Positions 8,400 through 19,062 of a DNA stretch of 64,000 nucleotides are shown here, piece by piece. The DNA lies in the NCBI GenBank assembly GCA_036946625.1, contig JAQIIU010000002.1, forward strand, positions 1,883,501 through 1,947,500, in the 5' to 3' direction. The notes beneath the pieces were generated by a model, which was not told where the DNA came from, did no database searches, and saw only the letters and a list, made by a program, of their open reading frames with translations. Position 1 is the stretch's first letter. Each line of letters begins with the position of its first letter. The position numbers and the translations under genes are program-made. This stretch comes from Methylorubrum populi (GTDB taxonomy: Bacteria; Pseudomonadota; Alphaproteobacteria; Rhizobiales; Beijerinckiaceae).

Positions 8400-9488
8400 A
8401 TGACCGCCCAATTCCCGCCGCCCGTCCCGGAATCCGAGCAGCGTCTGCTGAGCCACGAGGAGCTCGAGGCGGCCCTGCGCGACATCGGTGCGCGGCGCTA
8501 CCACAACCTCCACCCGTTCCACCGCCTGCTGCACGACGGCAAGCTCTCGAAGGATCAGGTGCGGGCCTGGGCGCTGAACCGCTACTATTATCAGGCGATG
8601 ATCCCGGTGAAGGACGCGGCACTGCTGGCCCGCCTGCCGGACGCGCCGTTGCGCCGGATCTGGCGCCAGCGCATCGTCGATCACGACGGCGACCACGAGG
8701 GCGACGGCGGCATCGAGCGCTGGCTCAAGCTCGCCGAAGGCGTCGGCTTCACCCGCGACTACGTGCTCTCGACCAGGGGCATCCTGTCGGCGACCCGCTT
8801 CTCGGTCGACGCCTACGTCCACTTCGTCTCGGAGCGCTCGCTTCTGGAAGCCATCGCCTCCTCGCTCACCGAGATGTTCTCGCCGACGATCATCTCCGAG
8901 CGCGTCGCCGGGATGCTGAAGAACTACGACTTCATCACCAGGGAGACGCTGGCCTATTTCGACAAGCGCCTCACCCAGGCCCCGCGCGACGCCGACTTCG
9001 CCCTCGACTACGTGAAGCGCCACGCCACCACGCCCGAGATGCAGCGGGCGGCGCTTGCCGCGCTGACCTTCAAGTGCACCGTGCTCTGGACGCAGCTCGA
9101 CGCGCTCTACTTCGCCTACGTCGCGCCCGGCATGGTGCCGCCGGACGCGTGGCAGCCGGGCGAGGGCTTGGTCGCCGAGGGCAGCCCTGCCACGACCGCC
9201 GATGCGGCGCCGGCGGCCTTCGCCGGCGGCGACGTGCCGCGCCTGCCCCGCGGCGTGCGCCTGCGCTACGACGAGGTGCGGGCCAAGCACGTCCTGCTCG
9301 CGCCCGAGCGCACCTTCGACCTCGACGACAACGCCGTCGCGGTCCTCAAGCTCGTCGACGGCCGGACCTCGGTCTCGCAGATCGCCCGCACCCTGGGCCA
9401 GACCTACGACGCCGACCCGGCCGTCATCGAGGCCGACATCCTGGTGATGCTGGCCGGTCTCGCGCAAAAAAGGGTTCTGGAGCGATGA
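8400..9488 (+). CDS. pqqCD: PqqC/D fusion: PQQ synthase joined to PqqD chaperone
   Basis: Protein of 362 aa. Residues about 15-240 are the all-helical PqqC oxidase that carries out the final ring closure and oxidation to PQQ ([42 protein letters not shown]). Residues about 281-362 are PqqD, the chaperone that presents the PqqA peptide to PqqE ([20 protein letters not shown]). A fused pqqC/D is known from Methylobacterium extorquens. I chose the ATG at 8400 ([11 protein letters not shown]) because the 35 extra residues possible from a start at 8295 have no family character. Its stop overlaps the pqqE start (ATGA). Confidence 0.95.
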   Translation: MTAQFPPPVPESEQRLLSHEELEAALRDIGARRYHNLHPFHRLLHDGKLSKDQVRAWALNRYYYQAMIPVKDAALLARLPDAPLRRIWRQRIVDHDGDHEGDGGIERWLKLAEGVGFTRDYVLSTRGILSATRFSVDAYVHFVSERSLLEAIASSLTEMFSPTIISERVAGMLKNYDFITRETLAYFDKRLTQAPRDADFALDYVKRHATTPEMQRAALAALTFKCTVLWTQLDALYFAYVAPGMVPPDAWQPGEGLVAEGSPATTADAAPAAFAGGDVPRLPRGVRLRYDEVRAKHVLLAPERTFDLDDNAVAVLKLVDGRTSVSQIARTLGQTYDADPAVIEADILVMLAGLAQKRVLER

Positions 9489-10639
9489 ATGCACCGACCC
9501 CCGCCCCCTCCCCCGCGGACGTCATCCCGGCACCGGTCGGCCTGCTCGCCGAACTGACCCACCGCTGCCCCCTCCGCTGCCCCTACTGCTCGAACCCGCT
9601 GGAGCTCGACCGGCGCTCGGCCGAGCTCGACACGGCGACATGGCTGCGGGTGCTGACGGAGGCGGCGGGCTTGGGCGTGCTGCACGTCCACCTCTCCGGC
9701 GGCGAGCCGACCGCCCGCCCCGACATCGTCGAGATCACGGCCAGATGCGCCGAACTCGGCCTCTACTCGAACCTGATCACCTCGGGCGTCGGCGGGGCGC
9801 TGGCCAAGCTCGACGCGCTGTACGATGCCGGCCTCGACCACGTGCAGCTCTCGGTGCAGGGCGTCGATGCGGCCAACGCGGAAAAGATCGGCGGCCTGAA
9901 GAACGCGCAACCCCAAAAAATGCAGTTCGCCGCCCGCGTCACCGAACTCGGCCTGCCGCTGACGCTGAACGCGGTGATCCACCGCGGCAACATCCACGAG
10001 GTGCCGGGCTTCATCGACCTCGCGGTCGAGCTCGGCGCCAAGCGGCTGGAGGTGGCCCACACCCAGTATTACGGCTGGGCCTACGTCAACCGCGCCGCGC
10101 TGATGCCGGACAAGGCCCAGGTCGACGCGTCGATCCGCATCGTCGAAGCGGCGCGCGAGCGGCTCAAGGGCCGGCTCGTCATCGATCTCGTGGTGCCGGA
10201 CTACTACGCCAAGTATCCGAAGGCCTGTGCCGGCGGCTGGGGCCGCAAGCTGATGAACGTCACGCCCCAGGGCAAGGTGCTGCCCTGCCACGCCGCCGAG
10301 ACGATTCCGGGCCTCGAATTCTGGTACGTGAACGACCATTCCCTCGGCGACATCTGGACGCGATCCCCGGCCTTCGCCGCCTATCGCGGCACGTCCTGGA
10401 TGAAGGAGCCCTGCCGCTCCTGCGACCGGCGCGAGAAGGATTGGGGCGGCTGCCGCTGTCAGGCGCTGGCGCTGACGGGCGACGCGGCCAACACCGATCC
10501 CGCCTGCTCTCTCTCGCCGCTGCACGCGAAGATGCGGGATCTCGCCAAGGAAGAGGCTGCCGAGAACCCGCCGGATTATATATACCGCACCATCGGGACG
10601 AATGTGCAAAGCCCGTTGAGCGAAAAGGCACCCCTTTGA
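9485..10639 (+). CDS. pqqE: PqqE, radical SAM peptide-crosslinking enzyme
   Basis: Protein of 384 aa. The radical SAM cluster motif C28-x3-C32-x2-C35 lies in [10 protein letters not shown], followed by the SAM-binding [12 protein letters not shown]. The C-terminal SPASM region carries the Cys ligands for the auxiliary clusters ([39 protein letters not shown]). The enzyme forms the carbon-carbon bond between Glu and Tyr of PqqA. Its start overlaps the end of pqqCD, so the chaperone and enzyme are translationally coupled. A TTG start for the next small gene overlaps its stop. Confidence 0.97.
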   Translation: MNAPTPAPSPADVIPAPVGLLAELTHRCPLRCPYCSNPLELDRRSAELDTATWLRVLTEAAGLGVLHVHLSGGEPTARPDIVEITARCAELGLYSNLITSGVGGALAKLDALYDAGLDHVQLSVQGVDAANAEKIGGLKNAQPQKMQFAARVTELGLPLTLNAVIHRGNIHEVPGFIDLAVELGAKRLEVAHTQYYGWAYVNRAALMPDKAQVDASIRIVEAARERLKGRLVIDLVVPDYYAKYPKACAGGWGRKLMNVTPQGKVLPCHAAETIPGLEFWYVNDHSLGDIWTRSPAFAAYRGTSWMKEPCRSCDRREKDWGGCRCQALALTGDAANTDPACSLSPLHAKMRDLAKEEAAENPPDYIYRTIGTNVQSPLSEKAPL

Positions 10640-10966
10640 GACGGTCCATCCTGGCGGCGGCTCTGCTCGCCGCGCCCGCGCACGCCGAGGAGTAACGGCG
10701 ACCCGACCGATGCGCGGGCCGATTGCGTGTTCGGCTGCATGGCCGCGAACGGCCAGACCCGCGAGACGCTGGAGAAGTGCTCCTGCTCCCTCGCCGCGAT
10801 CCTGCCCTACGACCGCTACGTCCAGGCCTCGACCATCCTGTCGATGCGACAGGGCATCGGCCAGCGCACCGTGGCCTTCACGTCGACCAAGACGTTCGAC
10901 AAGGTGGCCGAGCTGCGCCGCACCCAGGTCGAAGCCGAGATCCGCTGCTACCACGGCGCCTCCTGA
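10636..10966 (+). pseudogene. Small exported Cys-rich protein, frameshifted after the signal peptide
   Basis: A TTG at 10636, overlapping the pqqE stop, opens a clear signal peptide ([18 protein letters not shown]) that ends at TAA 10693-10695. One base on, in the next frame, the mature protein continues without a stop to 10966 (NGDPTDARADCVFGC, then KCSCSLAAILPYDRYVQ, ending IRCYHGAS). Dropping T10693 would join the two. The mature frame alone has only an internal GTG at 10727 and no signal peptide. Either this is a recent one-base inactivation or a sequence error. The protein has five Cys and is of unknown function; its place after pqqE suggests a link to a PQQ enzyme, which is inference. 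Confidence 0.7.
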
Positions 10967-11067
10967 GGCCTTTCCCGGATCGGATCGGGGCTGCATGGAA
11001 TGGATCTGGCTAAACCCCGCCGGAGGGGCTAGGCCGGCAGGACCGGCCCGACCCGCTCCGATCCGAG

Positions 11068-11937
11068 ATGCCGCCCGACGCCCCCGCCCCGACGACCCGC
11101 CTGACCGCCCTGCTGCCCGAACTCGGACGGCGGACCCTGGTGATGGGCATCCTCAACGTCACGCCGGATTCGTTCTCCGACGGAGGCCGCTTCGTGGGTG
11201 TCGCGGCGGCGCGGACGCAGGCCGCCGCGCTGATCGGGGCCGGTGCCCACATCCTCGATATCGGCGGCGAATCGACCCGGCCGGGCCACACGCCGGTTCC
11301 GGCGCGGGAGGAGCAGGCTCGCGTCCTGCCGGTGATCGCGGCGGTGGCCCCGGGGCTGTCGGTGCCGATCTCGATCGACACCTACAAGGCCTCGACGGCG
11401 GACGCCGCGCTCCGGGCCGGCGCCACCCTCGTCAACGATGTCTGGGGCCTGCAACGCGAGCCCGACATCGCCCGCGTGGCGGCCGACCACGGCGCGCCGG
11501 TCATCGTCATGCACAACCGCGAGACGGTCGACGGCAGCCTCGACATCGTCGCGGACATGCTGCGCTTCTTCGAGCGCTCCCTCGCCATCGCCCGCCGCGC
11601 CGGCATCCCCGACGGCGACATCGTGCTCGATCCCGGCATCGGCTTCGGCAAGAGCTGGGAGCAGCACCTCGAAGCCCTGCGCCGCCTCCCCGAAATCCGC
11701 GCGCTGGGCTTCCCCCTCCTCGTCGGCGTCTCGCGGAAAAGCCTGCTCGGGCGCCTGCACGACCGGGAGACGGCGCCGCGCGACCGGCTGGTCGGCTCGC
11801 TCGCCGCGCACGTGCTGGCGGGCTCGCTCGGCGCCGACATCGTGCGCGTCCACGACGTGGCACCGCATGTCGAGGCCCTGCGGGTGCTCGACGCGGTGAT
11901 GCGCCCGGATGGGGTTCCCGGAACTCCTCATGGCTGA
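11068..11937 (+). CDS. folP: Dihydropteroate synthase
   Basis: Protein of 289 aa. The family signatures are plain: MGILNVTPDSFSDGG, GAHILDIGGESTRPG and ISIDTYKAS near the N-terminal half, then VSRKSLLG near the C-terminus. It joins para-aminobenzoate to 6-hydroxymethyl-dihydropterin diphosphate in folate synthesis. It is the first gene of a folP-folB-folK unit; folB starts 8 bases before the folP stop. Its place beside C1 genes is sensible because folate carries C1 units into biosynthesis. Confidence 0.96.
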   Translation: MPPDAPAPTTRLTALLPELGRRTLVMGILNVTPDSFSDGGRFVGVAAARTQAAALIGAGAHILDIGGESTRPGHTPVPAREEQARVLPVIAAVAPGLSVPISIDTYKASTADAALRAGATLVNDVWGLQREPDIARVAADHGAPVIVMHNRETVDGSLDIVADMLRFFERSLAIARRAGIPDGDIVLDPGIGFGKSWEQHLEALRRLPEIRALGFPLLVGVSRKSLLGRLHDRETAPRDRLVGSLAAHVLAGSLGADIVRVHDVAPHVEALRVLDAVMRPDGVPGTPHG

Positions 11938-12310
11938 CCGCATCCTCGTCCATCGTCTCGCGGTCTTCGCCCGCCACGGGGTGCTGCCGGAGGAGGAGCG
12001 GCTCGGGCAGCGCTTCTACATCTCGCTCGAATGCCGGCTCGACCTTTCGGAGGCCGGCCGCAGCGACGACGTGGCGGCGACCGTGAGCTACGCGGATCTG
12101 GCCGAGATCGCCCTCGACATCGCCACGAACCGGCGCTTCGCCCTGATCGAGGCCCTGGCCGAAACCATCGCCGAGACCTGCCTCGCCCGGTTTTCCCGCA
12201 TCGAGTCCATCGCGGTGCGGATCGACAAGCCCAGCGCGCCGATCCCCGCCGTGCTCGACCATGCGGCGATCGAGATCGTGCGGGGCCGCGCCGCGAAGGA
12301 CCCGTCATGA
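11930..12310 (+). CDS. folB: Dihydroneopterin aldolase
   Basis: Protein of 126 aa from the ATG at 11930 (MADRILVHRLAVFARHGVLPEE). The segment FARHGVLPEEERLGQRFYISLE is typical, as is the end KPSAPIPAVLDHAAIEI with the conserved Lys-Pro. It makes 6-hydroxymethyl-7,8-dihydropterin, the substrate of folK. An in-frame ATG 21 bases upstream would add seven residues, but the internal start gives the family N-terminus. It overlaps folP at its start and folK at its end (ATGA). Confidence 0.94.
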   Translation: MADRILVHRLAVFARHGVLPEEERLGQRFYISLECRLDLSEAGRSDDVAATVSYADLAEIALDIATNRRFALIEALAETIAETCLARFSRIESIAVRIDKPSAPIPAVLDHAAIEIVRGRAAKDPS

Positions 12311-12783
12311 CGCGCGCCTATCTCGGGCTCGGCAGCAACATCGGCGACAAGGCGGCGATGCTGGCGCAAGCCGTCGAGCGCCTCGCGGCCACCCCCGGCA
12401 TCCGGATCGCGGCGCGCTCGGCCGATTACCGCACGCCCCCCTGGGGCGACACGGATCAGGACTGGTTCCTCAACGCCGCACTCGCCATCGATACGGAACT
12501 GACCCCGCACGCTCTCCTGGAAGTCTGCCTGTCGATCGAGGCGGCGCTGGGCCGGGTGCGCGAGCGCCGGTGGGGACCGCGGGTCATCGACATCGACGTG
12601 CTGGCCTACGCGGGCGCGCAGGTCGCCGACGAGCGCCTCGTGCTGCCGCACCGCTTCGTCCGGGAGCGGGCCTTCGTTCTGGTGCCGCTCGCCGAGATCG
12701 CCCCCGACCTCGTCATCGGCGGCGAGACCGTGACGCGGGCGCTGGCCAGGCTCGACGCGGCCGGGATCGAGCGGGCGAAATGA
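12307..12783 (+). CDS. folK: Hydroxymethyl-dihydropterin pyrophosphokinase
   Basis: Protein of 158 aa. HPPK signatures are the N-terminal YLGLGSNIGDK, the FLNAALAIDT segment and the long motif RRWGPRVIDIDVLAYAG with its Asp pair, then VLPHRFVRERAFVLVPL. It activates hydroxymethyl-dihydropterin with ATP for folP. It closes the fol operon. Its stop codon TGA (12781-12783) is the start of a partial repeat B, so the natural C-terminus may have been set by that element. Confidence 0.96.
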   Translation: MTRAYLGLGSNIGDKAAMLAQAVERLAATPGIRIAARSADYRTPPWGDTDQDWFLNAALAIDTELTPHALLEVCLSIEAALGRVRERRWGPRVIDIDVLAYAGAQVADERLVLPHRFVRERAFVLVPLAEIAPDLVIGGETVTRALARLDAAGIERAK

Positions 12784-12844
12784 TATGCCGTCCGGTCGAT
12801 GACTTCGGCCTGTCCTGCGTCCTTGCGAGGCGAAGCCGTGGTGC
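12781..12844. repeat. Repeat B, copy 2 (partial)
   Basis: The first part of repeat B in its alternative arm form (TGATATGCCGTCCGGTCGAT, then GACTTCGGCCTGTCCTGCGT and CTTGCGAGGCGAAGCCGTGG), broken off at about 12844. It supplies the folK stop codon. The remaining 40 bases before the xoxF stop hold a separate hairpin. Confidence 0.75.
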
Positions 12845-12866
12845 CGGCGCGGGTTTCGCGCCGGCA
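12842..12866. terminator. Hairpin between convergent folK and xoxF
   Basis: Perfect 10-bp stem TGCCGGCGCG/CGCGCCGGCA with a 5-base loop (GGTTT). It lies 59 bases beyond the folK stop and 23 bases beyond the xoxF stop on the other strand. There is no strong T-run on either side, so it is a candidate two-way terminator only. Confidence 0.5.
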
Positions 12867-12888
12867 TCCTTTCGGCGTCGCAAGCGAC

Positions 12889-14694
12889 TTAGTTGTTCGG
12901 CAGAGCGAAGACGGTGAGCTGGCCGCCGAGGTTGGTGTAGCTCGACAGAGCCGCGTACCCCCCCACCGCGCCGAGGCCGGCGTTCGGGTCGGTCAGGCCG
13001 GCCGCGAGGCCGATGCCGGCCCAGCCGCCGACGCCCGACAGGACGCCCACGTACTGCTTGCCCTTGTGCTCGTAGGTCATCACGTTGCCGATGATGCCCG
13101 ACGGGGTCTTGAAGCGGTACAGTTCCTTGCCCGACTTCGAGTCGACCGCCTTCAGGTAGCCTTCGAGCGTGCCGTAGAACACCACGTCGCCGGCGGTGGC
13201 GAGCGCACCCGACCAAGCCGAGAACTGCTCGGGATTCGACCACTTGATCTTGCCGCTCACGCCGTCCCAGGCGATGAAGTTGCCCATGCCGCCGTGCGAG
13301 CCGGGGGCCGGGTACATCGAGAGCGTCGCACCGACATAGGGCTGGCCCGGGGTGTAGGTCGCCCGGAACGGCTCGTAGTCCATGCAGACGTGGTTGGTCG
13401 GCACGTAGAACAGGTTGGTCTTGGGCGAGTAGGCCGCCGGCTGCTGGTCCTTGGAGCCGAGCGCCGCCGGGCAGATGCCCTTCGAGTTCACGTCCTCGCC
13501 GTTCTGCTCGGTCGAGTACTTCGACACGACGAGCGGACGGCCGTAGGTCTCGGACCCCTTGTCCATGTCGACCTTGGAGGCCCAGTTCACGGCCGGATCG
13601 TACTTCTCGGCGACGAGCAGCTCGCCGGTGGCGCGATCGAGCGTGTAGCCGAAGCCGTTTCGGTCGAAGTGCGTCAGGAGCGGGCGCTCCTTGCCGTCGA
13701 ACTTCTGATCCGTGAGGATCATCTCGTTGATGCCGTCGAAGTCCCAATCGTCGTGGGGGGTCATCTGGTAGACCCACTTGGCGACGCCGGTGTCGGGGTT
13801 ACGCGCCCAGATGGTCATCGACCACTTGTTGTCGCCCGGACGCTGCTTCGGGTTCCAGGTCGAGGGGGTGCCCGAGCCGTAGTACATCAGGTCGAGCTTG
13901 GGATCGTAGGAGAACCAGCCCCAGGTGCAGCCGCCGCCGGTCTTCCACTGATCGCCCTCCCAGGTCTTCAGCGAGGAGTCCTTGCCGATCGGCTTGCCGA
14001 GCGAGGTGGTCTTCTCGGGATCGACCAGGAGCTGATCGTCCGGGCCGACGGAGTAGCCGCGCCAGACCTTCTTGCCGGTCTTCAGGTCGTAGGCGGTGAC
14101 GTGGCACTGCACGCCGAACTCGCCGCCGGAGATGCCGACGATCACCTTGTCCTTCACCGGGAGGACGGTGGCGGTGTTGGTCTCGCCCTTGGACGGGTCG
14201 CCGTTCTTGACCGACCAGTTGACCTTGCCGGTCCTGGCGTCGAGCGACACGACGGTGGTGTCGGCCTGGTGCAGGATGATGGCACCTTCGGCGTAGGCCA
14301 GACCGCGGTTGACCGTGTCGCAGCACATCACCGGGATCACGGACGGATCCTGCTTGGGCTCGTACTTCCACACGATCTTGGCGCCCTGATCGAGGTCGAG
14401 CGCGTAGACGATGTTCGGGAAGGGCGTGTGGACGTACATGACGTTGCCGACGACGAGCGGGGAGCCCTCGTGGCCGCGCAGCACGCCGGTCGAGAAGGTC
14501 CAGGCGACCTGGAGGTTCTTGACGTTGTCCTTGTTGATCTGGTCGAGCTTGGAGTAACGGGTGTTCGCGTAGTCGACCGTCTGAAGCACCTGCTCCGCCG
14601 GGTTGGCGATGCCCTTCATGACGCTTTCGTTGGCGAGGGCCGGGCCGGCCGCCGCGAGACCCGCACCGAGTGCGAGGAGATGTACCGCTCTCAT
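12889..14694 (-). CDS. xoxF: XoxF-type (lanthanide-dependent) methanol dehydrogenase
   Basis: PQQ-dependent alcohol dehydrogenase of 601 aa with a signal peptide (cut after about residue 21, AGPALA). The adjacent Cys pair that forms the unusual disulfide is at 124-125 ([10 protein letters not shown]). The active-site segment HDDWDFDG carries catalytic D318 and the extra D320 that marks XoxF and binds the lanthanide; MxaF has Ala at that place. Beta-propeller W motifs are present ([13 protein letters not shown]). It oxidises methanol in the periplasm. Unusually, no cytochrome xoxG or xoxJ gene lies next to it: the neighbours are folK, convergent, and a pterin dehydratase upstream. It could be either xoxF paralog of this group. 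Confidence 0.94.
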   Translation of the reverse strand: MRAVHLLALGAGLAAAGPALANESVMKGIANPAEQVLQTVDYANTRYSKLDQINKDNVKNLQVAWTFSTGVLRGHEGSPLVVGNVMYVHTPFPNIVYALDLDQGAKIVWKYEPKQDPSVIPVMCCDTVNRGLAYAEGAIILHQADTTVVSLDARTGKVNWSVKNGDPSKGETNTATVLPVKDKVIVGISGGEFGVQCHVTAYDLKTGKKVWRGYSVGPDDQLLVDPEKTTSLGKPIGKDSSLKTWEGDQWKTGGGCTWGWFSYDPKLDLMYYGSGTPSTWNPKQRPGDNKWSMTIWARNPDTGVAKWVYQMTPHDDWDFDGINEMILTDQKFDGKERPLLTHFDRNGFGYTLDRATGELLVAEKYDPAVNWASKVDMDKGSETYGRPLVVSKYSTEQNGEDVNSKGICPAALGSKDQQPAAYSPKTNLFYVPTNHVCMDYEPFRATYTPGQPYVGATLSMYPAPGSHGGMGNFIAWDGVSGKIKWSNPEQFSAWSGALATAGDVVFYGTLEGYLKAVDSKSGKELYRFKTPSGIIGNVMTYEHKGKQYVGVLSGVGGWAGIGLAAGLTDPNAGLGAVGGYAALSSYTNLGGQLTVFALPNN

Positions 14695-14896
14695 GGCTTC
14701 CTCCGACAGGCCTTATCCAGCCCCGAGGAGCAGCCCGCTCCCCGGCGTCGATTGACCTGCTGTTTGCGACAGGGACCGTCTTCGCCCCGGCAGCTCGGGA
14801 GCACCGCCGCGGAACCGAGATTGACCCGTGTTCCCGGTGGCTTACCCGGCCGGGCCCGCATCCCCCGGCGGCCCCCTCGAACCGAATCTTGAACGA

Positions 14897-14924
14897 ACTC
14901 TAAGAAAATTTCGGGCGCCGTCAA
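14897..14924 (-). promoter_or_regulatory. Possible xoxF promoter
   Basis: On the minus strand TTGACG (14919-14924) is followed 16 bases later by TAGAGT (14897-14902), a fair match to a vegetative promoter, about 200 bases upstream of the xoxF start. In related methylotrophs xoxF expression depends on two-component regulators; no binding site could be recognised here. The rest of 14695-15175 shows no gene. Confidence 0.3.
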
Positions 14925-15175
14925 CTCGCTTTCACGCGTAGGATGTCGCAGCCGGACCCGCGTTTTGCAGGAAATTTTCCAGTCGAGGCGGGACTTTTAC
15001 GCTGCAAAATTCGATCCGCAGCGCACAAGACAAAACGTTATTTTGGAGAAATCCCCACTCGACCGGCCGGCATGGCCGCGTTGTCGGCATGGGAAATCGG
15101 TCCTGTCTCCTTATCCATGCGTCCCGCGCACTTTGACGCCGGTTTCCCGGTTGATCGGACCCGAACTTTCCTCGT

Positions 15176-15303
15176 TGCATTGCGGGAGCGGCCGCGAAGC
15201 GATCGAGGGCGCGACAGGTCCGGAAAGGGCTGCGCCCTGGATGGCCACGGCTTCGCCTCGCAAGGACGCAGGACAGGCCGAACGCATCGACGATCGCATC
15301 ACA
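15176..15303. repeat. Repeat B, copy 3 (partial)
   Basis: Interior and one arm of repeat B, from GCATTGCGGGAGCGGCCGCG through the GGTCCGGAAAGG segment to GACAGGCCGAACGCATCGAC. Both tips are missing or strongly changed. It lies in the spacer between xoxF and the pterin dehydratase gene. Confidence 0.7.
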
Positions 15304-15471
15304 CGTGATTTCCGGGTTCCGCTGCGCGGCCCCGGAATGACGACGGCGGCTCGATGATGGTGGGGCGCATCGACGTTCACCAGAGTGTGGAACCCTGGGA
15401 TCATGCGATCGCGGCTTGCGCCGCCGCCGGTCCCGACGCAGGTTTCGCGCAATCGGACAGGGAGAACGACG

Positions 15472-15849
15472 ATGGCTCAGGCACGCGAGAGCGTCCTCGA
15501 CGACGCGACGGTCGAGCGCCGGCTCAAGGAAGAGCTGCCGGAATGGCGGCTGGAGGAGGGCTGGATTCGCCGGACCTACAAGACCGCCTCGTGGAAGAGC
15601 ACGCTGATGGTCATCAACACGGTGGGCCATCTCGCCGAGGCCGCGTGGCACCACCCCGATCTCACCGCCTCCTACGCCTGGGTCGAGGTGCGGCTGATGA
15701 ACCACGCCGCCAAGGGTATCACCGAAAAGGATTTCGCCCTGGCGAGGAAGATCGAGGAGGTCGTCGCGTGGCAGCCCGGCGCGGAGGGCGGCGCCCTGGA
15801 GGGCACGCCGGCCGATCCGCGCTTCGCGTACATCAAGTACGAGAAATAG
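15472..15849 (+). CDS. Pterin-4a-carbinolamine dehydratase-like protein
   Basis: Protein of 125 aa. The family motif is WHHPDL in the segment GHLAEAAWHHPDLTASYAW, followed by NHAAKGITEKDFALARKIEE. Classical members dehydrate the 4a-hydroxytetrahydropterin made by aromatic amino acid hydroxylases; in bacteria without such a hydroxylase the role is often unknown. It is transcribed away from xoxF and close to the fol and fhc genes, so a role in pterin chemistry of C1 carriers is possible. I chose the ATG at 15472 after the ribosome site AGGGAG; the family homology starts soon after. Confidence 0.85.
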   Translation: MAQARESVLDDATVERRLKEELPEWRLEEGWIRRTYKTASWKSTLMVINTVGHLAEAAWHHPDLTASYAWVEVRLMNHAAKGITEKDFALARKIEEVVAWQPGAEGGALEGTPADPRFAYIKYEK

Positions 15850-15961
15850 GCCGCAGGGGCCTTGCCGCGTCGGCGCGGGCGGGGACATCCGGGCAGGGCG
15901 TCCTCTCGAAGTCCGGGCGCAGGCACGGTTACGTGCCGGACGCGACGCCGGGGCCTTCGCC

Positions 15962-16109
15962 TCATACCGTTTCCGATCGATCGCTTCGGGTTTCGCCCCA
16001 CGCCGTCATCGCGAGCGGCTGCGAAGCCATCCAGGGCGCGCCCTGGATGGCCACGGCTTCGCCTCGCAAGGACGCAGGAGAAGCCGAAGTCATCGACCGG
16101 AGGCGTATC
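15962..16109. repeat. Repeat B, copy 4
   Basis: Starts TCATACCGTTTCCGATCGAT and ends GGCGTATC, with the middle slightly shorter than in copy 1 (the GGTCCGGAAAGG part is missing). It directly abuts repeat A copy 2, so the whole spacer between the pterin dehydratase gene and rho is repeat DNA. Confidence 0.82.
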
Positions 16110-16326
16110 AGAGCCTGTTTGACTGCAGTGATCCCATCTCGCCCCTCATCCTGAGGTGCCGCGTGAGCGGCCTCGAAGGGTGCTCCAGATCCCGCGCGAT
16201 TCCTGGAGCATCCTTCGAGGCCTCCGCTACGCTCCGGCACCTCAGGATGAGGGTCGGGATGGGAGTAGGACCTTCCCTCGCCTTGCCGTTGCCTGACGAA
16301 GACACGTTGGTCGGTCAAACAGGCTC

Positions 16327-16327
<1 letters not shown>
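16110..16327. repeat. Repeat A, copy 2
   Basis: Same element as at 3886, with the same perfect tips (AGAGCCTGTTTGAC and its complement). Its last base is the first base of the rho stop codon on the minus strand (TCA at 16327-16329). It therefore forms the start of the rho 3' untranslated region and could fold into a very long hairpin there. Confidence 0.9.
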
Positions 16328-17667
<1,340 letters not shown>

Positions 17668-17894
17668 GTGGGGAGATGCAACCAACGAATGGCGGGGAGT
17701 GGTCGGCCGGTCGGGGAGCAGGGCCGGACGCCGGAGAAGCGTCCCAGGTTCGTAGCCGCCGCGGGCGCGCGGCCCGGCCCACGCATCGGGTCCACTCGGC
17801 CTGGACGACCTAAGGGATGCGACACGGCTGCAATCGGAAAGCAGGGGTCAATAGCGCGTTTCGCCGCCCGGCTCAAGCCCCGGCTCGATCCGAC

Positions 17895-18103
17895 CCAGGG
17901 CCATCGCTTGAAAGCGATGGCCCTGGTTTTTGCCGGCCTCAGTCGCCGGCGCCCGCCTCCGCGGACATCTCGGCCCCTTGGGCTTTCGCTCCGCTCGATG
18001 CTTCTCAGGAGCATGGTCCTGAGAAGCCCGCTCCGCGCGGCGCTCTTGGTCGTGTCCCTTGGCGCCGCGAAGCCGCTCAGGCGGCTTCGAGCGATGGCCC
18101 TGG
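17895..18103. repeat. Repeat C, copy 1
   Basis: A palindromic element beginning CCAGGGCCATCGCTTGAAAG and ending GAGCGATGGCCCTGG. Inner parts (GCGCCCGCCTCCGCGG, TTTCGCTCCGCTCGATGCTT, CCGCTCCGCGCGGCGCTCTT) recur in reverse orientation at 26147-26332. The surrounding spacer 17668-18315 upstream of rho otherwise has no gene that I can support; the rho leader lies in its first part. Confidence 0.85.
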
Positions 18104-18315
18104 ATCCGACCCAGGGCCTCCGAACCCGGGTTGACACAGCGAGCCTTCAGGATGCCGACCTGCCCGCCGTCGTCATTCCCGGGGCGCCGACAAGCGAACC
18201 CCGGAATGACGGGTCCGTGCAGGAGACGCGGTGGTCGAGAGCCGTCGACCCGAGTTCGGAGCCCTCTCGATCCGACCGGTGACGCCGTTCGCGAAAAAGC
18301 GTCTGCGCGTCCCCT

Positions 18316-19062
18316 TCACCGCCGCCGCAGGCGCACGTAGAGGGCGCCCGCCCCGCCGTGATGGCGCGCCGCCGCCTCGAAGCCGAGTACGAGGCCGCGC
18401 AGTTCCGGCCCGCGCAGCCAGTGCGGCACGCTGCGCCGGAGGACGCCGCGCTGGGCGAAGCCGCCGCGCTCGCCGAAGTCTTCGCCGCCCTTGCCGGTCA
18501 CCACGAGCACGCGGGCATGGCCCGCCGCGCGGGCGCGCAGCAGGAAGCCGACCAGTGCGGCATGCGCCTCCGCCTGATACAGGCCGTGCAGGTCGATGCG
18601 CGCCTCGATCGACAGGGTGCCGCGCTCCAGCCCGCGCCGCTCCCGCCGCTCCAGCCCCGGCGCGCCCGGCGGCGACGGGGGAGGAAGCGGTGCCGACGCC
18701 TTGCTCACCCGGGCGATCTCGGGAGCGAGGTCGCCGAGCTTGAGCGGCTTGGCGGCGGCGCGCGGCAGGCCGACGGCCGGTACGGCGCGGGGTGCGGGAG
18801 GAGCGACGGGCTTCGCGGGCGGCTTTGTGGGCGGCTTGGCGGCAGGCTTTGCAACGGGTTTCGGGATGGGCCGCGCGGACGGCGGCACCGCGGCGGCCGG
18901 ATCCGGCCGGGCCGGCGCCGCCGGCCGCTCGATCTCGGCCGGCGGCGCCTTCTTCGGCTCGGCGCGGCCGCGCAGGGGCGTGATCAGCTTGGCGATCTCG
19001 CCCCACAGATGCGCCTCCTCGCGGGAGAGCCGGCGCGGGCGCCGGGGGGCTCGCTCCCTCAC
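18316..19062 (-). CDS. Smr-domain protein
   Basis: Protein of 248 aa starting at a GTG that overlaps the mltA stop. The first 100 residues are a charged stretch and then a low-complexity Ala/Pro/Lys-rich linker (PVAKPAAKPPTKPPAKP). The C-terminal third is an Smr domain with the hallmark IDLHGLYQAEAH and VVTGKGG motifs. Smr domains are nicking nucleases found in MutS2 and in stand-alone proteins such as YdaL-like ones, where the cellular role is unclear. It is co-transcribed with mltA and a Tim44-like gene, an arrangement common in Alphaproteobacteria. Confidence 0.9.
   Translation of the reverse strand: MRERAPRRPRRLSREEAHLWGEIAKLITPLRGRAEPKKAPPAEIERPAAPARPDPAAAVPPSARPIPKPVAKPAAKPPTKPPAKPVAPPAPRAVPAVGLPRAAAKPLKLGDLAPEIARVSKASAPLPPPSPPGAPGLERRERRGLERGTLSIEARIDLHGLYQAEAHAALVGFLLRARAAGHARVLVVTGKGGEDFGERGGFAQRGVLRRSVPHWLRGPELRGLVLGFEAAARHHGGAGALYVRLRRR

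Noticed and set aside
12889..14694. Calling the methanol dehydrogenase MxaF
   Set aside because: The active-site segment is DWDFDG with the extra Asp; MxaF has Ala there, and no mxaI or mxaG genes are near.
12799..14892. 697-codon open frame on the plus strand opposite xoxF
   Set aside because: Exact antisense of a well-conserved enzyme; composition is that of a shadow frame.
14943..15357. Short plus-strand frames upstream of the pterin dehydratase gene
   Set aside because: They run through repeat B and show no ribosome site, signal peptide or domain.
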